Positions 1 through 8,659 of a stretch of 64,000 nucleotides of DNA are shown here, in pieces (positions within the stretch are counted from its first letter, which is position 1; each line of letters starts with the position of its first letter). The notes below the pieces were generated by a model. That model saw nothing but the letters and a program-made list of their open reading frames with translations. It was not told the origin of the DNA and did no database searches. Position numbers and translations under genes: made by a program. Origin of the DNA: Streptomyces sp. NBC_00690 (lineage in GTDB: Bacteria; Actinomycetota; Actinomycetes; Streptomycetales; Streptomycetaceae); the NCBI RefSeq assembly GCF_036226685.1, contig NZ_CP109009.1, positions 7,591,501-7,655,500 on the forward strand. Reading direction: 5' to 3'.

Positions 1-1411
1 CCGCCCAACGGGGGTCGAGGAGTTCATCGGCGACTCGCTCCAGCAGGGGGGAGCGGGGGTCGCGAAAGATCAGCAGCAGTCGGCTGTGTCCGGGCTTGAG
101 CAGTGCGTGGAGCAGCGGCAGCACCGCTTCCCCGGTCGGCTCGGCCCGGTCGACGGAGAGGAAGGCCGCCGAGAGCGGTGGGCCGTCGGCGGCGATGCGT
201 TCCAGCAGTCGGGCCGGATCTGCGGTCGGTGCGGTCTGTCCGGTCGGGGTGTCGAGCCCGGCCCGAGCAGCCGTGCGGGCGATGAGCTTGCCTGCCGTCC
301 AGCCCGTCGCGTCCAGCGCGAGGTCGATGGAGCCGGCCAGCGGCTCCCTTGCTCCCGTACCGGGCCATGCGCGGGGGCTGCGTTCACGGTCGGCCAGGAT
401 GAGTGTGGAGTGGATGACGGAGAGGGCGTCGAGGTCGTTGTCTGCGGCGAAGGCCAACTCCACGGGTTCCAGGACGCCTGGCGGGTTCCGGCTCGATTCG
501 CCGGAGCCTGTCGGACCGATGCCGGGACCGACGGGGGTTCGTTGCGACGGTGCTGAGCCCCTCCCGGTACCACTGCCGGTACCGGCCGCAGAACTGCCTT
601 CGCCGAGCCATTGGGTCATGGTGTGCCGGAGGCCGAGCGCGCGCTCCGGGGCCCGTGGGGTGAGTGCGAGCGGGATGGTGTGGGACACGGCGCGCGGCCC
701 CGACACCAGCAGATCGAGTTCGTCGGACGGCAGGTGCCGCAGGATCGTCTCGGTCGGGATCATATAGGCGTGGCTCAGGGCGACGGGTACCCGTTCGGTG
801 CCGTGCTGGTGCACCAGGATGCCGATGACCCCACCGGTGCGGCTGTGCACCACGCCGCTACCGCTGAAGCCGTGCCGTACGACGTAGGGCGCCGATTCCG
901 GGTCGAGTTGTACCCATTCGGGATAGAGCCCCGGGCCGCCGCGACCCATGAGCCGGGCGTTGATGTCCTCCCCGCCCGGGAGGTCCTGCGGATAGCCGAC
1001 CGTGTGGACCAGTTCATTGCGCGCCGGTATCTGGCGGTGGAGGACCGCCGGCCTCACCGTCGGCTCCTCGACCAATCGCAGCAGGGCGAGGTCCGCACTG
1101 TGGCGCGAGGTGGGCGGTCGAAGGTGCTCGGTCAACACCTCGGCTCGCAGCGGATGGGGCACGGCCGGGCCGGCGGCGGGAAACTCGGCGTACACGTGTT
1201 CCAGCGGCTGGGGCGGCTGGGTGTCGTTCGAACCGTCCCGCAGGGTACGACGCGGCTGGAGTACGACATGGGCGCAGGTCAGCACCAGACCGCCGGGCAG
1301 AAGCACTCCCGCTCCCAGGGGCGCTGCCCCGCGGGTCTGGCCCTGGGACAGTCGAACCCGCCAACAGCCGTCGCGTACCGCAGTATCGGAAGTTCCCTCG
1401 GGCTCCCTCAT
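1..1411 (-). CDS. Trypsin-like serine protease with C-terminal NTPase-like region (partial, runs off left edge)
   Basis: The reverse-strand frame is open from an ATG at 1411 to the window edge (470 codons); the C-terminus is missing. Residues 1-230 look like a trypsin-fold protease: LTCAHVV with the catalytic His (about residue 48), SADLALLRL with the Asp (about 107) and GFSGSGV with the Ser (about 183). No signal peptide or membrane segment is visible, so it is probably cytoplasmic. After about residue 310 the sequence resembles a STAND-type or degenerate P-loop region (DATGWTAGKLIARTAARAG, then LLLIFRDPRSPLLERV), but no clear Walker A is seen. It diverges from the Trypco2 gene at 1474. In the literature Trypco domains accompany trypsin/NTPase proteins in predicted actinobacterial conflict systems, so this is probably the protease arm of such a system. 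The family call is firm; the role is inference. Confidence 0.8.
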   Translation of the reverse strand, partial: MREPEGTSDTAVRDGCWRVRLSQGQTRGAAPLGAGVLLPGGLVLTCAHVVLQPRRTLRDGSNDTQPPQPLEHVYAEFPAAGPAVPHPLRAEVLTEHLRPPTSRHSADLALLRLVEEPTVRPAVLHRQIPARNELVHTVGYPQDLPGGEDINARLMGRGGPGLYPEWVQLDPESAPYVVRHGFSGSGVVHSRTGGVIGILVHQHGTERVPVALSHAYMIPTETILRHLPSDELDLLVSGPRAVSHTIPLALTPRAPERALGLRHTMTQWLGEGSSAAGTGSGTGRGSAPSQRTPVGPGIGPTGSGESSRNPPGVLEPVELAFAADNDLDALSVIHSTLILADRERSPRAWPGTGAREPLAGSIDLALDATGWTAGKLIARTAARAGLDTPTGQTAPTADPARLLERIAADGPPLSAAFLSVDRAEPTGEAVLPLLHALLKPGHSRLLLIFRDPRSPLLERVADELLDPRWA

Positions 1412-1473
1412 ACTCCGCAACAATAACCACGATGGGTGGCGATCCGCCCCCGTAGTGTCACGAGAGGGCCGCG

Positions 1474-1809
1474 ATGAGCGCAAGTGGTGTACGGGGCGGG
1501 CACGAAGGCGACGAGACCGCTGGACTGGCCGATGTGATCGGCCGTATCCGGGAGGAGTTGGAAGCGGCGCAGCGTAATGCCGAGCACAGCAGGCTCCGCT
1601 TCCTGGTGGAGCGCGTGGACGTCGAATTCGCGGTACAGATCCGGCAGGAGGGCAACGGCAGGGGTGGTCTGCGCATCGGTGTGCTGACCGCTGAGGCGGG
1701 GGCCTCGGTGTCGCGTGAGAGGACCCACCGGATCGCCATAGAGCTGAAGCCGCACGACCGGGACGACCGGCCGGAAGGGCCGGGCATCAGCGTGGGCGGT
1801 CCGCGCTGA
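1474..1809 (+). CDS. Trypco2 (trypsin-co-occurring domain 2) protein
   Basis: This is a 111-residue protein with no signal peptide. Residues 17-45 form a helix (LADVIGRIREELEAAQRNAEHSRLRF, shortened here). A predicted beta-rich part follows (FLVERVDVEFAVQI ... GGLRIGVLTAEA), and the C-terminus is HRIAIELKP plus a polar tail. This helix-plus-sandwich layout is the Trypco2 pattern, a small domain of unknown biochemistry found next to trypsin-like proteases and NTPases. The gene starts 62 bp from the divergent protease gene, so they share one regulatory gap, consistent with a two-gene unit. It is probably an adaptor or a substrate of the protease; which of these cannot be told from sequence. The ATG at 1474 follows a weak GAGAGGG ribosome site. 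Confidence 0.85.
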   Translation: MSASGVRGGHEGDETAGLADVIGRIREELEAAQRNAEHSRLRFLVERVDVEFAVQIRQEGNGRGGLRIGVLTAEAGASVSRERTHRIAIELKPHDRDDRPEGPGISVGGPR

Positions 1810-1835
1810 GCACCCTTCGGATCAGGTCGGGTGCT

Positions 1836-1858
1836 GCCGGGGGCGGGCGAGCCCCGGC
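1836..1858. terminator. Hairpin in the convergent Trypco2/MMPL gap
   Basis: GCCGGGG (1836-1842) pairs with CCCCGGC (1852-1858) across a 9-nt loop, between the stop codons of two convergent genes (1809 and 1925). There is no T-tract. This is a plausible bidirectional factor-independent terminator. Confidence 0.45.
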
Positions 1859-1924
1859 GAGACCCCAAGGGGGAGGCACCGGTCGAGGCCGGCTGCTGCC
1901 GGGGCGTGTTGCACCGCGCGGGCG

Positions 1925-4021
1925 TCAGGCGTCCCGCCCGCCAGGACGCCGGCTCAACACCCCCGGCCACCAGGACGCGGGGCCGATGTCCCGCACCAGC
2001 GCGGGGACGAGGAGCGAGCGCACCACCAGGGTGTCGAGCAACACCCCGAAGGCCACGATGAAGGCGATCTGGACGAGGAAGGCGAGCGGGATCACCCCGA
2101 GCGCGGCGAACGTCGCCGCCAGGACCACGCCCGCGGAGGTGATCACTCCGCCGGTGGCGACGAGCCCCTTGAGGACGCCTTCGCGCACCCCGTGCCGCAG
2201 GGACTCCTCCCGTACCCGGGACATCAGGAAGATGTTGTAGTCCACCCCGAGCGCCACCAGGAACACAAAGCCGTAGAGCGGGACGGACGAGTCGGTTCCG
2301 GCGAAGCCCCACACATGCTCGAAGACCAGGGCCGAGACTCCGAGGGTGGCGAGGAAGTTCAGAGCCACCGTCGCCACCAGCAGTACCGGCATCACCAACG
2401 AGCGCAGCAGTCCCATGAGGATGATGAGGATGATGACCAGGACGACGGGGACGATGACCATGCGATCCCGTTCCGCGGTGACCTGGGTGTCGTACTGCTG
2501 GGCGGTGTAGCCGCCCACGATCGCCGCCGCTTCGGGCACGGCGTGCAGCGAGGTGCGCAACCGGGCCACCGTGTCCTTCGCCGCATCACTGTCCGCCGCG
2601 TCCTGGAGCGTGACGTCGATGCGCACCCGACCGTCGACGACGAGCGGCGGGCCGCCACCCGGACGCCCCGACTCCGTCACCGCCGCCACGGAGGCCACCC
2701 CCTGGGTACGACGGGCCGCCTCCGTCACCTGCGCCGCCCGATCCGCGTCGGCGATGACGATGGCCGGATTGCCCGATCCTCCCGGGAAGTGCCGGGCGAG
2801 CGTGCTCTGAGCGGAGACGGACGGTGCGTCCTTGACGAAGATCTCGTCCAGCGGGACGCCCTTCGAGGTGAGGGTGGGTGCGAAGGCGGCACAGGCCAGC
2901 AGACCCACCAGAGCCAGGGACCACACCCTGCGAGGGGCACGGTCGACCAGACCGGCCACCCGTGTCCACACCCCGGAAGCGTTCGACGGCGACTGGTCCG
3001 AGGGAGGTTTGGCCGGCCAGTACGCCGCCCGACCGAGCAGCACCAGTACCGCCGGGAGGAAGGTCAGGGCGCTCAGCACCGAACAGACGATGCCGATGGC
3101 GCCGACCGGCCCGAGCGCCCGATTGTTCGTCAGATCGCTCAGCAGCAGCGCCAGCAGCCCCAGGGCGACCGTGGCCGCACTGGCGACGATCGCACCCGTG
3201 GACCGTCGCAGCGCGGCCCGGACGGCGAGGAACCGATCGGCGGTGTGCGCGAGTTCCTCGCGGTAGCGCGCGGTGAGCAACAGGGCGTAGTCGGTTGCGG
3301 CCCCGATCACCAGGATCGACAGGATGCCCTGGACCTGGCCGTCCACCCGCACCACGCCGCGGTCGGCGAGGAAGTACACCACGGCGCACGCCAGGCCCAG
3401 TGCGAACACCGATCCCAGGATGATCACCAGCGGCAACAACACACTGCGGTACACCAGCAACAGGATCACCAGTACGGCCGCGAGGGCGACTCCCAGGAGC
3501 AGACCGTCGATCCCGGCGAACGCATCGGACAGGTCCGCCTGCGCTGCGGCCGGTCCCGCCAACTGCACCGTGGTACCGGGCACGCCGTCGGCGGCCTCGC
3601 GCACACGGTCGAGCGTGCCCGCCAGTTCATCCCCCAGATCGGGGCTGAGCTGCACGATTCCCTGGAGGGCCTGCCCGTCCTGTGCGGCGAGCGCGGGAGA
3701 TGGCCGCCCCTCCACACCCCGATCACCCGCGACGGAGGCCAGCGCTCCGGTGGCCGCAGTGCGCTGGGAGCTGTCCAGCGGGCCACCGTCGTCAGCGGTC
3801 CACACGACGATGACGGGCACCGTCTCCTGCTGCTGGAACGCGCGCTGCGCCGTGATGACCTGGGTCGACTCCGCACTCCGGGGCAGGAAGGCGGCCTGGT
3901 CATTGGTGGCGACCTCACCCAGTTTCCCCGCATAGGGGCCGAGCCCCCCACCGATCGCGAGCCAGGCGATGAGCAGGGCGACGGGGATCAGCCAGCGAGC
4001 CCTTCGGGGTGGGGTGGACAT
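1925..4021 (-). CDS. MMPL/RND-family membrane transporter
   Basis: This is a 698-residue integral membrane protein, the usual length for actinobacterial MMPL exporters. Membrane segment 1 is at residues 11-30. A large extracytoplasmic loop (about 31-165) follows, then a cluster of five helices (about 170-330), a second loop (about 375-510) and a second helix cluster to the end. Both halves carry the Asp-Tyr pair used for proton coupling: GAATDYALLL in the first and GVDYNIFLMS in the second. The family exports lipids, siderophores or drugs by proton motive force; the substrate here is unknown. The gene stands alone, convergent with the Trypco2 gene, and its promoter must lie in the 221-bp gap upstream (4022-4242). 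The ATG at 4021 begins MSTPPRRARWLIP, a positively charged N-terminus suited to membrane insertion. Confidence 0.9.
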   Translation of the reverse strand: MSTPPRRARWLIPVALLIAWLAIGGGLGPYAGKLGEVATNDQAAFLPRSAESTQVITAQRAFQQQETVPVIVVWTADDGGPLDSSQRTAATGALASVAGDRGVEGRPSPALAAQDGQALQGIVQLSPDLGDELAGTLDRVREAADGVPGTTVQLAGPAAAQADLSDAFAGIDGLLLGVALAAVLVILLLVYRSVLLPLVIILGSVFALGLACAVVYFLADRGVVRVDGQVQGILSILVIGAATDYALLLTARYREELAHTADRFLAVRAALRRSTGAIVASAATVALGLLALLLSDLTNNRALGPVGAIGIVCSVLSALTFLPAVLVLLGRAAYWPAKPPSDQSPSNASGVWTRVAGLVDRAPRRVWSLALVGLLACAAFAPTLTSKGVPLDEIFVKDAPSVSAQSTLARHFPGGSGNPAIVIADADRAAQVTEAARRTQGVASVAAVTESGRPGGGPPLVVDGRVRIDVTLQDAADSDAAKDTVARLRTSLHAVPEAAAIVGGYTAQQYDTQVTAERDRMVIVPVVLVIILIILMGLLRSLVMPVLLVATVALNFLATLGVSALVFEHVWGFAGTDSSVPLYGFVFLVALGVDYNIFLMSRVREESLRHGVREGVLKGLVATGGVITSAGVVLAATFAALGVIPLAFLVQIAFIVAFGVLLDTLVVRSLLVPALVRDIGPASWWPGVLSRRPGGRDA

Positions 4022-4242
4022 GCGCGCTCCGAGTGGTCACGTTCACTTGCCTCAACGAAACCGACCCGGTCATTGAGATGCAGAGAACCGAATCCGACCC
4101 GGCCGGGGGTTCCCGGCCGGCCCTGCAACACCGCATGGCGTCGAACCATCCGATGATCAGGATTCCCGTGGTGCCGTTGTTCTGGATGCACCCTGCGCCA
4201 CACTAGTTCGAGCGGTTCCGCTGGTCGGGCCGGGGTGGGCCA

Positions 4243-5496
4243 TCAGATCGACGCCGTCAGGTCCCGGAGCACGGTCCGTGCCGCCCTGGTGCCCGAGGCC
4301 AGTGCGCCCTGCACCGAGCCGGTGGTCCGGTGGTCTCCGCAGACATAGCGACCCCCACCCACCGCGGCCGTACGGCTGAGCGGTTGCGGCGGTGGCATGG
4401 CGGGCAGCGCATCATCCACCGTCCGCACAGTCAGCAGCTCCCAGCCGTCGGTTCCGGTGTCGTACGCCTGGGCCAAGGCCGCCCGCAGCAGCGCTTCCCG
4501 CCCGGGCTGGTCGTCGCCGAGCACGGAGGTCGCGATCAGACGACGACCTGCGGGGGCGTACCCCGGCTGGACCTCACTGAGCACACAGGAGTTGAGGAAC
4601 CGGCGCGCGGAGTCCGTCAACAGGATTGGCTCGGGCAGCGGAGAGGGGCCGTCCGTGGCGTGGTAGTAGGTCGTGACCGTGCGCGATGCGGGCACGGAGA
4701 GCCCGGGCAGGAGCGAGGCGGCGGGCGCGGGACCGGTCGCCACCACCACGGCCCGCGCCGCGATCTCACCGCCCGACGTGAGCAGCACACCGTCGTCGGT
4801 GAGGCGGTCGACCGGACACTCCAATGACACCGCGTCCCCGGGCAGCCCCGCGGCGAGCTGAGCGGGCACCGCACCGATTCCGGACGCGGGAAGGCAGAGC
4901 GTGCCACGTCCCAGGCTGCGCCACACCAGATGGAAGAACCGGCTGGAGGTCTCCAACTCGTCCTCCAGGAACACGCCCGACAGGAAGGGCCGGAAGAACT
5001 GCTCGATGAACTCTTCGGAGAACCCCGCGGCCGAGAGTGCCGTCCAGGTGGTGCGGTCCTCGGCACGTTTGAGCGGTCCGACCGGCCCGATGACGTCGCG
5101 CGCCGAGAGCACGCCCAGCGCCATCAGATCGCGTGCGGAGGCGAGGCGGCCGGGGAGGAGTTCCGTGAGCCGACGGGGTGAGCGGGTGGGGTCGGTGAAC
5201 CGGAGGTTGCCCCGCTCGGTGTGCACCACCACTCCTGCGGTGAAGGGGCGCAGCTTCAGATCCGGCAGCGACAGCCGTCGTCTCACCTGGGGGTAGGAGG
5301 TGTTGAAGACCTGGAAACCGCGATCGATGGTGAAGCCCTCGTGATGGTCGGACCGCATTCGGCCGCCCACCCCGTCCGACGCCTCCACCACCCGGACTCG
5401 CAGTCCGGCACGGAGCAGGTCGAGGGCGCACGCGAGCCCGGCGAGCCCCGCTCCGATCACCACCACGTCCGGGGACGCTTCGCCCGTCGCAGGCAT
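4243..5496 (-). CDS. FAD-dependent amine-oxidase/phytoene-desaturase-like oxidoreductase
   Basis: This is a flavoprotein of about 417 residues. The N-terminal dinucleotide fold is VVVIGAGLAGLACALDLL with the following acidic VVEASDGVGGRMRS (GG motif of the protoporphyrinogen/monoamine oxidase superfamily). The C-terminal FAD contact is YVCGDHRTTGSVQGALASG. The middle region, with FRPFLSGVFLEDELETSS and FFHLVW, is typical of the protoporphyrinogen-oxidase-like and carotenoid-isomerase-like group. The substrate cannot be read from the sequence. I place the start at the ATG at 5496 (MPATGEASPD), preceded by GAAGGAAGGG; an in-frame start 27 nt upstream (5523) would add MRLEGRAGA. The gene is monocistronic, lying 221 bp downstream of nothing obvious and followed by the MMPL gene on the same strand. 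Confidence 0.85.
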   Translation of the reverse strand: MPATGEASPDVVVIGAGLAGLACALDLLRAGLRVRVVEASDGVGGRMRSDHHEGFTIDRGFQVFNTSYPQVRRRLSLPDLKLRPFTAGVVVHTERGNLRFTDPTRSPRRLTELLPGRLASARDLMALGVLSARDVIGPVGPLKRAEDRTTWTALSAAGFSEEFIEQFFRPFLSGVFLEDELETSSRFFHLVWRSLGRGTLCLPASGIGAVPAQLAAGLPGDAVSLECPVDRLTDDGVLLTSGGEIAARAVVVATGPAPAASLLPGLSVPASRTVTTYYHATDGPSPLPEPILLTDSARRFLNSCVLSEVQPGYAPAGRRLIATSVLGDDQPGREALLRAALAQAYDTGTDGWELLTVRTVDDALPAMPPPQPLSRTAAVGGGRYVCGDHRTTGSVQGALASGTRAARTVLRDLTASI

Positions 5497-6003
5497 GGCA
5501 CCCGCCCTTCCTTCGAGCCGCACTACGGTCGTGATCCCGGCCGGCCCTCGTCATGGATCCGTTCCATCCACTTCTTCCCGCGGGCGGGGCTCCATGGATG
5601 CACGAGGGCGAGGTTCGTCCGAAGGCGCTGGGTTGCGGGTGGCAGGTGGCTCAGGGACGGGGGTGCAGCGGACACCCGCCCGCCGGGAGCGCAAGCCGCT
5701 CGACTCGATCGAGGACGCGGGGCCGGGGAACGGGGCCGGCCCCGGGGCGACGTAGCCCTGAGCGGATCGGCCAGGTCGGCATCGCACCGGGCTCCCGAGA
5801 ACCGCGGAGGGCTGCCCGCTCTGCGGACAGCCCTCTCCATGTGCCTGTGACCAGCTCACCTCATGGCCGACACCCTCAGGGGTGCCACCGGGCGAACCGA
5901 TCCGGCGTCCGTCCCCGTGCACCCTGTGGTGTACGACGACGAGCCGATCGCCCCGATGCCTGCGCCAGCCGAACGGGGACGCGGGCGAGCGGAAGGTTCG
6001 CGG
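5497..6003. other. Gene-free stretch between oxidoreductase and cyclophilin
   Basis: About 500 bp. The open frames on both strands have no recognisable protein features. The only clear structure is the hairpin listed at 5807-5835. The promoter of the oxidoreductase probably lies near its left end. Confidence 0.5.
5807..5835 (-). terminator. Strong hairpin downstream of the cyclophilin gene
   Basis: GAGGGCTG (5807-5814) pairs with CAGCCCTC (5828-5835), and inside it CCGC (5816-5819) pairs with GCGG (5823-5826) around a 3-nt loop. There is no T-tract. It lies about 170 bp past the cyclophilin stop and before the next gene start on the same strand. Confidence 0.5.
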
Positions 6004-6495
6004 TCAGGCGGCGTCGGGCACGACCTCGGCGGACTCGATGACGATCTGCTCAAGAGGCACGTCCTGGGCGTTCGTCGGAGTCTGCGCGATCTTGTCGACG
6101 ATGTCCTCGCCCTCCACCACCTGGCCGAACACGGCGTAGCCCCAGCCATCCTGCCCCGGGTAGTCCAGGAAGTCGTTGTCCTTCACATTGATGAAGAACT
6201 GCGCGCTCGCGGAGTGAGGAGCAGAGGTCCGGGCCATGGCCACGCTGTACTTGGCGTTCTTGAGGCCGTTCTTCGCCTCGTTCTCCACCGTCTTGGGAGC
6301 CGGCTTCTGCCGCATCTTGGTGTCCAGGCCGCCGCCCTGAACCATGAAGGTGCTGATCACCCGGTGGAAGACGGTGCCGGTGTAGTGACCGCTGTCGAGG
6401 TAGCTCAAGAAGTTGGCGACCGACTTGGGCGCCTTCTCATCGTCAAGCTTGAGCACGATGTTGCCCTTGGATGTGGTCAGACGAACTGTGGTCAT
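6004..6495 (-). CDS. Peptidyl-prolyl cis-trans isomerase, cyclophilin type
   Basis: This is a 163-residue single-domain cyclophilin without signal peptide, so cytoplasmic. Hallmarks of the active site are FHRVISTFMVQGGG (catalytic Arg and the Gln of FMQGG-type motifs), AMARTSAPHSASAQFFIN and YAVFGQVVEGEDIVDKI. The protein speeds proline isomerisation during folding. The start is the ATG at 6495 because GTGGGGA sits about 5 nt upstream; a TTG at 6498 would add one residue. It is an isolated housekeeping gene. Confidence 0.95.
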   Translation of the reverse strand: MTTVRLTTSKGNIVLKLDDEKAPKSVANFLSYLDSGHYTGTVFHRVISTFMVQGGGLDTKMRQKPAPKTVENEAKNGLKNAKYSVAMARTSAPHSASAQFFINVKDNDFLDYPGQDGWGYAVFGQVVEGEDIVDKIAQTPTNAQDVPLEQIVIESAEVVPDAA

Positions 6496-6745
6496 CAAAT
6501 CCCCACTCGAAATGCCGTAGTCAACTGCTGGGTAGACCCAACACGATTTCGTCCGAGTGGTGGATGACTGTCAGTCGGGCCACGCATCCGGACTGTGGCT
6601 AGCCGCCAGCATCAGCAGTCTCTCATAGGACCTGTGTCGCCACCCGGCTACCACACCCCACGACATCACACCACGTCACAGCGGTGGTCGGCAGCCCCAG
6701 CCCCAGCCCCGACCGTCGGGCGTCAGGTGACCATCGTGTCCGGTG

Positions 6746-6766
6746 ACAAGTGGCGCAGCACCTTGT
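6746..6766 (-). terminator. Possible hairpin after the DJ-1 gene
   Basis: ACAAGTG and CACCTTGT pair with one bulged C around GCGCAG, directly after the stop codon of the gene that ends at 6772. There is no T-tract, so the call is tentative. Confidence 0.3.
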
Positions 6767-6771
6767 CGCCG

Positions 6772-7557
6772 TCAGTTCTGGGACCGGGCGAGCAGGTCCA
6801 AGGCCAACTCCTTCAGCCAGGGCTCGGCCGTCGCCGCGTTCCCCGAGTCGAACGGGGGCTGCGGATCGTATTCGAGCGCTAGCTGGATCGCTCGGGCCGT
6901 GTTGTCCCCGGCCATCAGTGCGGAGAGATAGAGCGCCATGTCCAGCCCCGCCGACACCCCCGCCGCGGTGATGATCTTTCCAGAGCGCACATAGCGTTCC
7001 GGGAGATAGGTCACACCGTAGACGGACTCCAGATAGGGCGCGGACGCCCAGTACGTCGTCGCCTTCCGCCCTTCCAGGAGACCCGCGGCGGCGAGCACGA
7101 GGGAACCGGTGCACACGGATGTCGTCCACTGGGTGCGCCGGTGCATCCTGCGGATCCACTCCAGCAGACGTTGATTGGCGATCGCACTCGTCGTACCCCG
7201 GTTGCCCGCTCCCGGCACCAGCAGTACATCGAGCTCCTTGACATCGGCGATCGACCGCTCGGCCATCACCCTCAGATCTCCGGTGTCCGTGGTCACCGGC
7301 CCCCGCCGCTGCGCCACCATCGTGACGTCGGCGCCGGGCAGCCGGGACAGCACCTCCGCGGGGCCGGTGGCGTCCAGCACGCTGAAGCCGTCGTACAGCA
7401 GGATCCCGATACGAGGGCCCGGCCGCACCGGGCTGGCGGCGTGGGCCGCCGTACTTCCGGCCAGGCCGGTGCTGGTGAGCACCACACCGGCGGCGGTGGT
7501 GCGCAGCAGCGTCCTGCGGGTCGTCGACGGGGTCTGCTGGGAGGGAGGATTCGTCAT
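6772..7557 (-). CDS. Tat-exported DJ-1/PfpI family protein
   Basis: This is a protein of about 261 residues from the ATG at 7557. The N-terminus carries a twin-arginine signal (TTRRTLLRTTAAGVVL, ending near AHAA), so export in folded form is likely. The mature part is one DJ-1/PfpI domain: IGILLYDGFSVLDATGPAEVL, then the nucleophile elbow TSVCTGSLVLAAAGLL with the reactive Cys, and a Glu of the triad in DATGPAEV. It resembles isonitrile-hydratase/GATase1-like proteins. Its start overlaps the stop of the upstream regulator gene (ATGA at 7557-7554), so the two are translationally coupled. An extracytoplasmic DJ-1 protein coupled to a DJ-1/AraC regulator suggests a shared small-molecule or carbonyl substrate; this is inference. 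A longer frame reaching 7722 exists but would bury the signal peptide. Confidence 0.85.
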   Translation of the reverse strand: MTNPPSQQTPSTTRRTLLRTTAAGVVLTSTGLAGSTAAHAASPVRPGPRIGILLYDGFSVLDATGPAEVLSRLPGADVTMVAQRRGPVTTDTGDLRVMAERSIADVKELDVLLVPGAGNRGTTSAIANQRLLEWIRRMHRRTQWTTSVCTGSLVLAAAGLLEGRKATTYWASAPYLESVYGVTYLPERYVRSGKIITAAGVSAGLDMALYLSALMAGDNTARAIQLALEYDPQPPFDSGNAATAEPWLKELALDLLARSQN

Positions 7558-8558
7558 GGCGCGGAAGTCTGCCGGTGGGCGGGCCCCTGGGGGCGCGGCA
7601 TGTCCGGCATCCTGCGAATCCTGTCCCCGGTGACCCCGTAGTGGTCGAGGAACGCTTGCCGCAGGGTCTCCGCCGACCCCAGGCCGCACCTGCGGGCGAT
7701 GGCGGCGAGCGAGAGATCGCACGACCGCACGAGGTGCGCCGCCGCTTCCGTACGCGCGGTTCTTACGGCCCGTGCCGGGGTGATTCCGAGGTGGGCCGCG
7801 AATAGCCGGGCCAGATGGCGGGTGCTGACGCCCGCCCGCAGCGACAGGGCACGCGGGGTGAGATCACCCGCCAGATGCGCCGCGATATGGCGGGTGAGGT
7901 CCTGCACCAATCGGTCGCCCGGGGGAGGAGCGGAGAGGAACATGCTGATCTGCGCCTGGTCGGCCGGTCGGTGCAGATAGGACACCAGCTGGCGGGCGAC
8001 CGCGCGGGCCAGGGTGGGACCGTGGTCGTCCTCGATCAGGGACAGGGTGAGGTCGAGGGCGCTGGTGACTCCCGCGGAGGTGTAGACGTTTCCGTCGCGG
8101 ATGTAGAGCGGACCGACGTCGACGGCCACCTGCGGGTGTTCGGCGGCGAGCTGTTTCCCGTACCCCCAGTGGGTGGTCACCCGCCGATGGTCCAGCAGTC
8201 CTGCCGCGGCCAGGATGTAGGTGCCGGTGCACACGGAGGCGATGCGGCGACTGCACTGGGCCAGCCGGTGGACCTGTGTGACCAGTCGACTGTCCGCCGC
8301 CGCGGCCGGGGTACCGGCACCGCCCACGACCAGGAGGGTGTCCAACCGTCCGGTCACCGACTCCAGCTCGCTTCCCGCGCCCAGCACGATGCCCGTCGAG
8401 GTGCGGGCCGGACGCCGGCCGAGCGTGGCCAGCTCGACGGTGTACTGCGGCGTTGCGCCCTGCCGGTTGGCGATGTCCAGGGCGCCGCTGGGGCACGCGA
8501 CATCGAGGATCTGCGCGCCGTCGAAGGCCACGATCAGGATGCGCCGCTCGTCGTCCAT
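7554..8558 (-). CDS. GlxA-family transcriptional regulator (DJ-1 domain + AraC HTH)
   Basis: This 334-residue protein has the standard two-part layout. Residues 1-180 are a DJ-1/PfpI-like sensor (ILIVAFDGAQILDVACPSGALDIA; elbow ASVCTGTYILAAAGLL). Residues about 215-320 are a double helix-turn-helix of the AraC/XylS class (LSLRAGVSTRHLARLFAAHLGITPARAV ... AIARRCGLGSAETLRQAF, in shortened quotation). The sensor keeps the cysteine in the elbow. The family controls arginine/betaine catabolism, detoxification and development in various bacteria. Here it probably regulates its own operon with the DJ-1 protein that overlaps it by 4 bp. The ATG at 8558 (MDDERRILIVAF) is the natural start of the domain. 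Confidence 0.92.
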   Translation of the reverse strand: MDDERRILIVAFDGAQILDVACPSGALDIANRQGATPQYTVELATLGRRPARTSTGIVLGAGSELESVTGRLDTLLVVGGAGTPAAAADSRLVTQVHRLAQCSRRIASVCTGTYILAAAGLLDHRRVTTHWGYGKQLAAEHPQVAVDVGPLYIRDGNVYTSAGVTSALDLTLSLIEDDHGPTLARAVARQLVSYLHRPADQAQISMFLSAPPPGDRLVQDLTRHIAAHLAGDLTPRALSLRAGVSTRHLARLFAAHLGITPARAVRTARTEAAAHLVRSCDLSLAAIARRCGLGSAETLRQAFLDHYGVTGDRIRRMPDMPRPQGPAHRQTSAP

Positions 8559-8659
8559 GCCGCGATGTGATCACGGCGGGCGGGGGTGGCTCAGGACATG
8601 GGCCGCGGATGGCCGGATCGATGCGGTGTTGGCTGCGAACGACTCGTCGGAGGTGGCGC

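Noticed and set aside
2192..4156. 654-codon plus-strand frame
   Set aside because: Shadow of the MMPL gene; composition is Arg/Gln/His-rich low-complexity with no motif, whereas the minus frame shows both Asp-Tyr transport motifs.
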